Below, one piece after another: positions 8,835 to 16,065 of a stretch of DNA of 18,080 nucleotides; positions within the stretch are counted from its first letter, which is position 1; the number at the start of each line of letters is the position of its first letter. The DNA comes from JBPOIC01 sp052034865 (GTDB lineage: Bacteria; UBA10199; JADFYH01). Below the pieces are notes generated by a model. It saw nothing but the letters and a program-made list of their open reading frames with translations, had not been told where the DNA came from and did no database searches. The translations under genes and the position numbers were made by a program. Location: the NCBI GenBank assembly GCA_052034865.1, contig JBPOIC010000066.1, forward strand, positions 1 to 18,080, in the 5' to 3' direction.

Positions 8835-11800
8835 ATGCAGTTTTTCCTGAATAAATCGGAGAGATTTTTCCTGATCCGATCCTGCCTTTTTCTTGTTCTC
8901 GCCTTCAGTTTTTTTGCTTTATCTCCCCTCGGTTGCGGAGGCGTCGATACTCCTTATACAGCAGCACAACCCGATGAAGAGACAGGCGGATCTGGGGGCA
9001 ATACGGGTGGAAACACGGGGGGAAATACAGGTGGAAACACAGGCGGGAATACCAACACCTCTCCCGATACAGGTGGGGGCTGTAAGATCAATTTTAATCC
9101 CATCATTACTCTGGAAACCTTCAACTCGGGTCTGGGCGGTCAGGTGAAAAGTGATCCGAAAAGTATCAAGAGTCCCATCCCTTTAAAATTTTATTATGAT
9201 GCCAATGGAGTGACTGCCAAGATGCGATCCGCAGACTTTCCCAATGATGTCGCGATCGTTCTGGCGGGCCAGGCAGTGACAGTGGATCAAGCGGATGGAA
9301 ACAACGCCTTTGGTCCTTATGAGCCGACCGGTCCCAATAAGGGATCCATCACCCTGGATAATATCGATTTTAAAATTCATTCAGATTTGTTGGGAGATTT
9401 TGAGCTTAAAGGGTTGAGTTTGACGACAGGGACGGTCAATCAAACCGGAAAAGACGGAGCCAACGATAAAACAATTTCGGCGACCGGTTCTCCTTTAGGC
9501 GATGATAAAAAATTAAAACTCGTGGGTGGAATCAATATTCCCGTTGGCGCGATTACAGGATTTTCTCTTGATGACGCTCCTCTGATCATCACCTTCGATG
9601 GAACCCTTGAATCTTTACCCGATGAGGCGACCTGTGCCGGTAGTGGCGCTACCGATTCGGGTTCTGGGATTTTCTTCAAAATCGTCGATCCGGCCGATTC
9701 CACCAAAGAGTCGGCTTTGGCAACGGGTAATACCGTTGATTTCGGGTCGGTCTTTATCCCTGAGGCAGGTAAAGATACGGTCGATCCCGCCGATACGCGT
9801 TTTGTAACCACTCGCATTCTGCGCGTAAAAAACACCAGTACTGCGGCGATTTCAGGTACGCTTGCAGATGCCGAAGGCTACAAAATTACTCCCTCCGGCA
9901 GTTTCTCTATTGCCGCCAATGCATCGGCTGATTTCACCATCACCTTCAGTCTTCCACCGCCTGCCGATTACTCGACCGTTTCCGCGACGAAAACGGTAAC
10001 GGCTTCTTTGACCTTTGGTACCGACAAGGTGAGCCTGTCTGGAATTACGAAAAAAGCAGGCCCTCAACTTGAGATCGAAGGAACAGATTCTCCAACGACG
10101 CACGAAATCGATCTTCTCACCGATCCGGTCAAGCTTACGGCGAATAATAAACTGGATTGCACCAAACTTTTGCTTCTCTCCCGCCAGGTTTTTATTTCGA
10201 ACACGGGAATTCGACCTTTGACTGTGGATGTCCCAGGGCCTGCTGCGATTCAGGACACCCATGATCCAGGATGCAGTCCTAGTCCTAGCCAGGAATTCGG
10301 CCGTCAGATTCCTCCCCAGGTAATTTCGGCAGCGAGCTATACCATCCTTCCAGGAAATATCTGGCGTGCGACTTTGCAGCCTAAAGATGGAAAGATCAGC
10401 TTCTACATCTTTTATCAACCGCACAACACGAGCCCCATCCTCACCGGTAAACCGGATGAAACCACTTTGACGATCACCTCGAATGATCCAGTCTACGCGA
10501 CCCAACCTTTGGTGATTCCGCTCAAGGCCTCGGTCAGCAAAGATACCTCCGATCTTCTGCGGATACGTAAGTATACGGATGCAGCAAACAATAACGCCGG
10601 TGTGGCCAATGGTGGAAGTTTGCGGGTCAATATCCAGAATGTTTCCGATACCACGATCGATCGGGTGTTTGAGCTGGTCAATTCGAGTAACGATATTTTG
10701 GTCAATGCTCCCATGAGCGGATCGACCTATCCACCAATCAAACTCACTCTCAATTCGCACACGGGATCTGATCCGAATGATGTAGGCAAGTTCCAGATCT
10801 GCAGTTACGATACCACCACAAAAGCTGTTTCCGACTGTACCGGATCTCCCAATACCACCGCAGCACTTCAGGTTCCGGCCGTCGATTCCGTCACCCACAA
10901 ACCTGGGGTGAAGGCCTTTGTAATTCGTTTTACACCCGATCCTGCGAATGAAGGCCCCTACAGCGCGGATCTAAAAGTAGAATACGTTCCCAAGAGTACG
11001 ATCAGTCCGGCAACTCCCAAAGGGGCTCCTTCAATATTCAACATCACTCTCGTTGGAACCCATGGGGTGCAGCCTTTGAGCGGAAACGTGAAGTTCGAGT
11101 TTGATTTTATCAGTACTTACATCGTGAACAGTGTAGGACTCAAAACGACCAACTCGATCAACAATCGCGAGGTCACAGCGCTCCCCTATCTAAAACCGGG
11201 TCCTTTGGTTTTTACCTTCGCTCCCAAAGATCCCAATGATCCCGAAGGTCCTGCGGAAGTCACGTTGGTGACCAAGGTGACGGCGGGGGGCAGTTCAATC
11301 GATTACCCCACCGATCCTAAAAATAATATAACCTTCATTCGCGATTTGCCGGTGAGTCATCGACAGAAGATGTTCCGGATTTATTCATCCCGTAACTCCA
11401 CCTGCGTGGATTCCAGCTCAAACCCGGTTCCGTGCGATACGGATGGCATTCCCGGTCAGGAAGGTTTCCCTGCCTGCAAAGAACCTTCTACTACCTGGAA
11501 ATCGGATATCGATGCAGGGACTTATAAGGCAGGAGATTGCGGATATTTCTATTATGTTGTTACCCAGTCGCAGAAAGGCACCTACGATCCGGACACGGGA
11601 GAAATTACCTTACCCGGGATGATGTTCTATACCGTCAATCCGTATCATGCCGATGTGACCGCTGCGTACCCTTCGAAAAATCAAACCAATACGCCCATGC
11701 CTGGAACTCTCACGACCCAGCTGGTCAAAGATGCATTGCTGGTGCCTGAGTTTTCGAAGATGGGTTCTATTTCCATTCCGGCCGCAACTTTGAACACCTT

Positions 11801-12125
11801 TAATATCTGTCCCACTGGATGGGATGCCGAGGAAATTTCACCTCATCCCGAATTCACATGTTACGTGACACAACCGACCAATGCTGAAGGATACATCCGA
11901 GGATCTCCTCTCACTCCGCTGACTCCCTTGAGCAAACAGGAATATGGAGCCACCCTCGTGTTGGTTTCGAAGTATGATTCCAACGATGGACCCGACACGA
12001 ATCCCAGTGATGGAACCGCAGCCTATGTGCCTTTCTTTATGAAGGGAGGATCGGGAGGGTTGGGAAATACCTGGAATGCCTTCCAGGGACGGTTTATCCA
12101 ATGTCCGGCGAATGGATGTAATTGA
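8835..12125 (+). CDS. Large ASH/HYDIN-like lipoprotein, second of a tandem paralogous pair
   Basis: 1096 residues, starting at ATG 8835 behind AGGGAGG (8823-8829). The signal peptide is long and hydrophobic with lipidated Cys 34 after Pro-Leu-Gly, followed by two Gly. The Cys-proximal segment keeps a Pro-Tyr pair also present in the upstream paralogue. The linker is then expanded by five Gly-Gly-Asn-Thr repeats (54-73). Domain order matches the paralogue: an N-terminal beta region, an ASH/HYDIN-like module (about 323-405; LRVKNTS, TPSGSFSI, LSGIT), a second module with ISNTGIRPL and EFGRQIPPQV, further beta modules, and an eight-cysteine C-terminal part (857-1095) with D-T-D-G-I-P-G and WNAFQGRF. 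Long blocks align with few gaps, so the pair arose by duplication, but divergence is substantial at both DNA and protein level. Probably an outer-membrane-anchored structural or binding protein; no enzyme motif was seen. Confidence 0.92.
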   Translation: MQFFLNKSERFFLIRSCLFLVLAFSFFALSPLGCGGVDTPYTAAQPDEETGGSGGNTGGNTGGNTGGNTGGNTNTSPDTGGGCKINFNPIITLETFNSGLGGQVKSDPKSIKSPIPLKFYYDANGVTAKMRSADFPNDVAIVLAGQAVTVDQADGNNAFGPYEPTGPNKGSITLDNIDFKIHSDLLGDFELKGLSLTTGTVNQTGKDGANDKTISATGSPLGDDKKLKLVGGINIPVGAITGFSLDDAPLIITFDGTLESLPDEATCAGSGATDSGSGIFFKIVDPADSTKESALATGNTVDFGSVFIPEAGKDTVDPADTRFVTTRILRVKNTSTAAISGTLADAEGYKITPSGSFSIAANASADFTITFSLPPPADYSTVSATKTVTASLTFGTDKVSLSGITKKAGPQLEIEGTDSPTTHEIDLLTDPVKLTANNKLDCTKLLLLSRQVFISNTGIRPLTVDVPGPAAIQDTHDPGCSPSPSQEFGRQIPPQVISAASYTILPGNIWRATLQPKDGKISFYIFYQPHNTSPILTGKPDETTLTITSNDPVYATQPLVIPLKASVSKDTSDLLRIRKYTDAANNNAGVANGGSLRVNIQNVSDTTIDRVFELVNSSNDILVNAPMSGSTYPPIKLTLNSHTGSDPNDVGKFQICSYDTTTKAVSDCTGSPNTTAALQVPAVDSVTHKPGVKAFVIRFTPDPANEGPYSADLKVEYVPKSTISPATPKGAPSIFNITLVGTHGVQPLSGNVKFEFDFISTYIVNSVGLKTTNSINNREVTALPYLKPGPLVFTFAPKDPNDPEGPAEVTLVTKVTAGGSSIDYPTDPKNNITFIRDLPVSHRQKMFRIYSSRNSTCVDSSSNPVPCDTDGIPGQEGFPACKEPSTTWKSDIDAGTYKAGDCGYFYYVVTQSQKGTYDPDTGEITLPGMMFYTVNPYHADVTAAYPSKNQTNTPMPGTLTTQLVKDALLVPEFSKMGSISIPAATLNTFNICPTGWDAEEISPHPEFTCYVTQPTNAEGYIRGSPLTPLTPLSKQEYGATLVLVSKYDSNDGPDTNPSDGTAAYVPFFMKGGSGGLGNTWNAFQGRFIQCPANGCN
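8994..9053 (+). repeat. Five 12-bp tandem repeats coding a GGNT linker
   Basis: Five in-frame 12-bp units encode Gly-Gly-Asn-Thr five times, residues 54-73 of the lipoprotein, just after the lipid anchor. Units 2 and 4 use AAC for Asn and are nearly identical, while units 1, 3 and 5 use AAT. This points to expansion of a 24-bp pair. The upstream paralogue lacks the repeat at the same place. Being a multiple of three, unit gain or loss would change linker length without a frameshift. Confidence 0.9.
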
Positions 12126-12126
12126 T

Positions 12127-12144
12127 CAAAACTGCAGAGTTTTG
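12127..12144 (+). terminator. Weak hairpin just after the second ASH lipoprotein gene
   Basis: CAAAACT (12127-12133) and AGTTTTG (12138-12144) pair perfectly over 7 bp around a GCAG loop, beginning 2 nt after the stop codon. The only T-run is inside the 3' arm and the stem is mostly A-T, so termination would be weak. Position after the last gene of the series supports a terminator role. Confidence 0.35.
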
Positions 12145-12365
12145 TGCTGATGATCGAAAAATCAAATCTCTGAATTTCTGCATTGAGTCATAAAATAAGT
12201 TGAATTTATTCAGCTCAGCCTTGATTTTTGGAATCGACTGACTTCATATGCCTGAGCCAAATGCGGGGATAGGCCTCGTGTTGGGTAAAACAAATAAAAT
12301 TAGGACTTTGTTACTGGGCGATTTGCGTTGCTTCAATTTCCTGACGAAAATCCTCACCTTCTTGT

Positions 12366-12422
12366 CCTTCGTCACAATGAAACTTAAGGGTGAACAATAA
12401 AGAACCTGTTGTGACTCGAAGG
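12366..12422. repeat. Bulged 12-bp inverted repeat in the GH18 upstream region
   Basis: CCTTCGTCACAA (12366-12377) pairs with TTGTGA (12409-12414) and CGAAGG (12417-12422), with a 2-nt bulge (CT) in the right arm. The loop is 31 nt. One wobble and one G-C pair may extend the outer end (12364-12365 with 12423-12424). It abuts the first direct repeat. No T-run follows, so it is not a terminator. It could be an RNA stem or a split operator. Confidence 0.5.
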
Positions 12423-12423
12423 G

Positions 12424-12494
12424 CTTGTCTCATCCTTACCACTTTTTAAAACAGTATGATGAAATGACAGCTTTTCTCTGCGATGTTTCTCAGG
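12424..12494 (+). repeat. Diverged direct repeat, copy 1
   Basis: This shares ordered blocks with copy 2 at 12520-12585: CTTGTC, CATCCT, TTTAAA, AGT, TGATGAA, TGCG and TTTCTCA. Spacings between blocks differ by at most a few bases, so an old duplication explains them better than chance. Each copy contains a promoter-like TTGTC(T/C) followed 15-16 bp later by a TAAA-rich hexamer, but the match to consensus is poor. Confidence 0.55.
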
Positions 12495-12517
12495 AGTGAG
12501 AGCATCGTGCTTAAAAG
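12471..12517 (+). ncRNA. Long imperfect hairpin, possible small RNA or leader element
   Basis: Nested pairings are CTTTT with AAAAG (12471-12475, 12513-12517), CGATG with CATCG (12481-12485, 12503-12507) and TCTCA with TGAGA (12488-12492, 12497-12501). They close on a GGAG tetraloop. Small internal loops and wobble pairs separate the three stems. It overlaps the end of direct repeat copy 1. No terminator-like T-run follows. That it is transcribed as a functional RNA is inference only. Confidence 0.3.
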
Positions 12518-12519
12518 AA

Positions 12520-12585
12520 CTTGTCCCATCCTCGTGGTATTTAAATAGTGTGATGAAGGGGTGATGCGTGTGCGGTTTTCTCAAG
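12520..12585 (+). repeat. Diverged direct repeat, copy 2
   Basis: This is the second copy of the unit at 12424-12494, with the same block order. Here TTTAAA sits within a perfect 10-bp palindrome, TATTTAAATA (12538-12547). The end of the copy forms a short palindrome, TTTCT-CA-AGAAA. The long hairpin of copy 1 is not conserved in this copy. Confidence 0.55.
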
Positions 12586-12693
12586 AAATCCAGCCTGATC
12601 ATGATTTTTTATCTGCGCAGTAAAAACATTGTGAAGAAGGACTCGCATTTCATCCCGGCGAGATAGTCCTGAAAATAAATCATTTCATCATCT

Positions 12694-14256
12694 ATGATAC
12701 TCTCAAAAAAAACAGAAATGATCTTTGCAAGAGGATCGATCTTCGTTTTACTCCTTATATTTCTTATCTCTTCCCTGGGAATCGGCGGATGTGGAGGCGG
12801 CGGTAGTGCCTCACCAGGGAGTAACAATGGCGGCGATGGAGATGGAGGCGCAAATCTCCCCGTCATAGAAAGTTTTTCCAGCTCACCTGCCAGTATTTCT
12901 TCCGGGGCTTCTTCAGTTCTTACCTGGAGCGTTACAGGGGCAACCACAGTCAGCATCGACCAGGGGGTTGGCGATGTGACGGGGGTATCCCAGGCAACGG
13001 TCACTCCCACGACAACCACTACCTATACGATTACGGCTACCAACTCCTCTGGCAGTGTTTTCAGTACAGCGAGTGTCATCGTCGCACCTGCCTCTTCTTT
13101 AAATCCCGTGTGGGTGATGGGCTACTACGTCGGTTATCAATCTTCTTCTCAATCTCCTGATCAAATTGATTATTCGGCGATGACCCACATTATGATCGGG
13201 GCAGCAATTCCCAATACCGATGGCACATTTGATACCAACTTCTATCTCAACAGTGTCGATGGACCTGCCTGGGCGCAGGAAACCGTCAATCGCGCTCATG
13301 CTGCTGGAATCCAGGCGATTTTAATGTTGGGAGGAGCCGGTTATGTCGATGGATTTCGTGCCACTCAAAATCCTTCGATTCGCACGGATTTTGTCAACAA
13401 CTTGAAAAACATCGTCGACACTTATGGATTTGATGGGGTGGATATTGATTGGGAACCTATTCAAATGGATCCGGCCACACAAGATGATCGCACGATCATT
13501 GTGCCCTTGATGCAAGCCCTACATGCGGCGATGCCCAATCTGGTCTATACGATTCCGGTTGGAGTCAATAATACGAACTTCGATGACATGCAGAATAATT
13601 TCTATGGGGAGCTCGAGGATTATTTTGATCGTGTCAATCTGATGAGTTACGGAATGTTGTGGTCCGGAGGTGGATGGGAAAGCTGGCATTCTTCTCCCTT
13701 GTTTGGTGAAACTCCCACCACACCCACTTCGGTAGATGATTCCGTAAAAGCCTTGCAGGCGAGCGGAGTGCCTACGGCCAAGATTGGTGTTGGCATCGGA
13801 TTTTATGGTTCTGCGATTGAGAAGGGGCATTGGGATACGGGAACCGGTCATTTCATTCATGAAGGAGCACCCTATATTACCGAACCCCATCAGCCAACCG
13901 ATGGAACGACCTGGATTCGTTTTAGCGATAACGACGTTAGTTACTCGAATATCATGCAATACTATTATGAGGATTCTGCCTATCGCTGGGATGCAACCGC
14001 ACGTGCCCCTTACCTGAGTTTTGCAACTCCCAAGATCGTCGCGGTTCCTGGCTGGGCGAATGAACCCGTCGCGACAACCTATGTTACCTATGAGAATGAA
14101 TCTTCCATTGCCGAGAAAGGGGCCTACGTCCTTGAGCAAGGACTTGGTGGGACGATTGTCTGGACAATTAGCCAGGGATATTTGGCAGACTGGAAAACCT
14201 CCGGTGAAATCGATCCCTTGATGAAGGCCGTGAAGGCTTCGTTTTTATCGCAATAA
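12694..14256 (+). CDS. Lipoprotein GH18 (chitinase-family) glycoside hydrolase with Ig-like domain
   Basis: 520 residues. The signal peptide ends in lipobox Ile-Gly-Gly-Cys (Cys 33), followed by a Gly/Asn-rich linker. Residues about 54-131 form a bacterial Ig-like domain with the common TTTTTYTITATN strand. The catalytic GH18 barrel runs from about 138 to 515. Its signature DxxDxDxE is complete as D247, D250, D252 and E254, with E254 the expected proton donor in substrate-assisted cleavage of beta-1,4-N-acetylglucosamine bonds. The barrel strand MLGGAG (211-216), the MSY motif (317-319) and the C-terminal core Trp (490) are also present. Family knowledge suggests chitin or related GlcNAc polymers as substrate; peptidoglycan-directed GH18 enzymes also exist. 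No chitin-binding module was seen. No Shine-Dalgarno sequence precedes ATG 12694; Met 9 (12718) is an alternative start with no better site. The preceding 568 bp suggest a separate promoter. Confidence 0.93.
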   Translation: MILSKKTEMIFARGSIFVLLLIFLISSLGIGGCGGGGSASPGSNNGGDGDGGANLPVIESFSSSPASISSGASSVLTWSVTGATTVSIDQGVGDVTGVSQATVTPTTTTTYTITATNSSGSVFSTASVIVAPASSLNPVWVMGYYVGYQSSSQSPDQIDYSAMTHIMIGAAIPNTDGTFDTNFYLNSVDGPAWAQETVNRAHAAGIQAILMLGGAGYVDGFRATQNPSIRTDFVNNLKNIVDTYGFDGVDIDWEPIQMDPATQDDRTIIVPLMQALHAAMPNLVYTIPVGVNNTNFDDMQNNFYGELEDYFDRVNLMSYGMLWSGGGWESWHSSPLFGETPTTPTSVDDSVKALQASGVPTAKIGVGIGFYGSAIEKGHWDTGTGHFIHEGAPYITEPHQPTDGTTWIRFSDNDVSYSNIMQYYYEDSAYRWDATARAPYLSFATPKIVAVPGWANEPVATTYVTYENESSIAEKGAYVLEQGLGGTIVWTISQGYLADWKTSGEIDPLMKAVKASFLSQ

Positions 14257-14428
14257 AGATCGTTCTCTTAAAGCGTATTTTGAAACCGCCGCAAAAAGGC
14301 ACGGGGCCTAGAAAACTCAAGCGTATCAAAAATGCGTAAGGATTTTTCAAGGTGCGCAACCCGGCCATTAAGCTGCGCAAATGCTTTAAAAAAACCTTCT
14401 TAAAAGAAAATCAGCAGCATTTAGTCAT

Positions 14429-14457
14429 AAAAAAGTCACCTTTAAGGTGCATTTTTT
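14429..14457. terminator. Bidirectional terminator between GH18 and ino1
   Basis: A run of six A (14429-14434) and a run of six T (14452-14457) flank a short hairpin, CACC(T) with (A)GGTG at 14437-14449. Symmetric A and T runs give a U-tract on both strands. This fits its place between two converging genes, the rightward GH18 gene ending at 14256 and the leftward ino1 ending at 14518. Confidence 0.65.
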
Positions 14458-14517
14458 ATTGGGAGATTTTTACCGAGTTTCAGATGTTTAAATTATCGAA
14501 GTAAATCCTCTGTGCTT

Positions 14518-15849
14518 TTATTTCTGTAATTCGTCTTCGTAGTACTCCAGGCCCAAGTGAGTAATCTGATCTTCTTCCATTAAATAACGCAGGGTGTTTT
14601 TCAGTTTGGTTTCCTGGATGAACAGGTTGTGCTCCGGATACAGGCCAGGAGCGGTCATAGGCGATTTGTAGAAAAAGGAAAGCCATTCCTGAATGCCTCG
14701 CATTTCAGCGCGCTGGGCCAGATCCATGAAAAGAACGAGATCGAGGACCAGAGGCGCTGCCAGAATGGAATCGCGGCAGAGGAAATCGATTTTGAGCTGC
14801 ATGGGATAGCCTAGCCATCCGAAGATATCGATATTGTCCCAGCCCTCTTTATTATCACCCCGAGGCGGATAATAATTGATGCGTACCTTGTGGTGGATCT
14901 CACCGTACAGGTCTGGGTAAAGCTCCGGCTGAAGGATGGTATCGAGCACACCCAATTTGCTTTCTTCTTTGGTTTTGAAAGAACCCGGATCGTCTAAAAC
15001 CTCTCCATCCCGATTTCCCAGAATGTTGGTTGAAAACCAACCGCTTAAACCCAAAAAACGTGCTTTGATGCCAGGGGCCAGGATGGTCTTGAGCAGGGTT
15101 TGACCGGTTTTGAAATCTTTACCGGAGATGGGAAGGTTTTTTTCGATCGCCAGTTCCTGAAGGGCAAGGGTGTCGACCGTGAGGTTGGGGGCACCGTTTG
15201 AGAAGGAGGCCCCGGATTTTAAGGCGGCATACGCATAAATCATGCTGGGGGCAATGGTGGGGTCATTGTTTTTTAAGGCCGCCTCGAAGTTCTTTAAATT
15301 TTCATGACATTTATTGGGTTCGATAAAGCGCTCGGTGGAGGCACACCAGATCATGACGACGCGTTCGAGCTGATTTTTTTTTCTAAAATCAGCGATATCT
15401 TTCATGAGGGCTTCGGCCAGGGCCATTTTGTTCGGCTCAGTTTTTAAATTACTGCCTTGAATATTCTTAACGTAGGATTGGTCGAACACGGCAGGCATGG
15501 GTTTGATCGTCTCTAAAAAATCTCCCACCCGGGCGATATCTTCATTGCTCAAAACACCTGATTTTAGCGCGGCTTCCTTGGCATTATCGGGGAAAATATC
15601 CCAGGCTCCAAAAACGAGGTCTTCAAGTTTTGCCAAGGACACAAATTCCTGAACCAGAGGATTTCTTTTATCGGTGCGCTTTCCCAGGCGGATATGCCCC
15701 ATTTGGGTTAAGGACCCGATGGGTTTGGAATGCTTTCTGCGAATCAATTCAACCCCTGCGACAAAAGTCGTTGAAACAGCACCCAGGCCCACCATTAACA
15801 CTCCAAGTTTTCCCTGGGCGGGTGGGATATTTTTTCCACGCTTGATCAT
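14518..15849 (-). CDS. ino1: Inositol-3-phosphate synthase (myo-inositol-1-phosphate synthase)
   Basis: 443 residues. The enzyme converts D-glucose 6-phosphate to 1D-myo-inositol 3-phosphate with NAD as internal redox cofactor, in the cytoplasm; it is the committed step to inositol. The N-terminal nucleotide-binding loop is GLGAVST (21-27). GSLTQMG and IRLGKRT (45-59), GAWDIF (81-86), SGKDFKTGQT (242-251), LGNRDG (277-282) and IDFLCRDSILAAPLVLDL (354-371) are hallmark blocks. The length suits the bacterial form related to that of Bacteroidetes; the plant and yeast enzymes are longer. The start is fixed by AAGGAG (15855-15860) 5 nt before the ATG. A terminator-shaped hairpin lies in the leader. 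No inositol monophosphatase or phosphatidylinositol synthase gene is in the window, so the fate of the product (lipid or solute) cannot be told here. Confidence 0.95.
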   Translation of the reverse strand: MIKRGKNIPPAQGKLGVLMVGLGAVSTTFVAGVELIRRKHSKPIGSLTQMGHIRLGKRTDKRNPLVQEFVSLAKLEDLVFGAWDIFPDNAKEAALKSGVLSNEDIARVGDFLETIKPMPAVFDQSYVKNIQGSNLKTEPNKMALAEALMKDIADFRKKNQLERVVMIWCASTERFIEPNKCHENLKNFEAALKNNDPTIAPSMIYAYAALKSGASFSNGAPNLTVDTLALQELAIEKNLPISGKDFKTGQTLLKTILAPGIKARFLGLSGWFSTNILGNRDGEVLDDPGSFKTKEESKLGVLDTILQPELYPDLYGEIHHKVRINYYPPRGDNKEGWDNIDIFGWLGYPMQLKIDFLCRDSILAAPLVLDLVLFMDLAQRAEMRGIQEWLSFFYKSPMTAPGLYPEHNLFIQETKLKNTLRYLMEEDQITHLGLEYYEDELQK

Positions 15850-15873
15850 AATTTCTCCTTAATAACGGTCGAT

Positions 15874-15918
15874 AAAAAAGCCCTATTCAGTTGGCTTGAA
15901 GGGAATCGCTAAATAGGG
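15874..15918 (-). terminator. Terminator-like hairpin in the ino1 leader, possible attenuator
   Basis: On the ino1 strand, CCCTATTTAG (from 15918 to 15909) pairs with CTGAATAGGG (15890 to 15881) over 10 bp with one wobble and an 18-nt loop. One C and then six T (15879-15874) follow. This is the form of an intrinsic terminator, and it points only leftward. It lies 13 nt before the ino1 Shine-Dalgarno sequence. It either ends transcription coming from upstream or attenuates ino1 within its own leader. Confidence 0.6.
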
Positions 15919-15993
15919 GTGGTAGGGTGTCAGGACCCAATCTTTACTTTAGAAACGATCGGGAAAAACACCTTAAGATGAATGAGGAAATGG

Positions 15994-16023
15994 CTAGTAC
16001 CATGCAAAATTTTCAAATGTAAA
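15994..16023 (-). promoter_or_regulatory. Candidate ino1 promoter
   Basis: On the minus strand TTTACA (16023-16018) and TACTAG (15999-15994) are separated by 18 bp. The -35 box differs from consensus at one base; the -10 box is poor. If used, transcription would begin near 15985 and make a leader of about 135 nt containing the terminator-like hairpin. Confidence 0.3.
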
Positions 16024-16065
16024 CCTCAAATCTTAGCAACTATTTCATACAGGTGACGAAAATAA

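Larger units (their letters stand above)
12126..12693. other. 568-bp non-coding region with several inverted and direct repeats
   Basis: No convincing gene is present. The part from 12150 to 12360 is AT-rich and shows nothing strong. From 12364 to 12585 it is packed with structure: a bulged 12-bp inverted repeat, two diverged direct repeats of about 70 bp, and a long imperfect hairpin in the first copy. The last 100 bp lead into the GH18 start, with no Shine-Dalgarno sequence. The dense repeats suggest a non-coding RNA or a duplicated regulatory region for the downstream gene. Confidence 0.6.

Noticed and set aside
8994..9053. Short CRISPR-like array
   Set aside because: The units are contiguous 12-bp coding repeats with no spacers, inside a lipoprotein linker.
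9852..10898. Minus-strand reading frame of 348 codons inside the second ASH lipoprotein gene
   Set aside because: The plus-strand gene is supported by its paralogue, signal peptide and ribosome site. The reverse frame is rich in Arg, Ile and Gly with no recognisable motif and is a by-product of codon use.
12471..12517. Known structural RNA such as SRP RNA, 6S RNA or tmRNA
   Set aside because: The hairpin lacks the SRP GGAAGCAGCC loop region, the long 6S bubble, and the tRNA-like ends of tmRNA, so only an unassigned hairpin can be claimed.
12384..12602. Minus-strand reading frame of 72 codons in the GH18 upstream region
   Set aside because: It has no Shine-Dalgarno sequence. Its apparent internal protein repeat comes from the DNA direct repeats, which differ by a 2-bp indel and do not stay in the same frame.
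13519..14139. Minus-strand reading frame of 206 codons inside the GH18 gene
   Set aside because: It lies wholly inside a gene with a complete GH18 active site and shows no family features or ribosome site.
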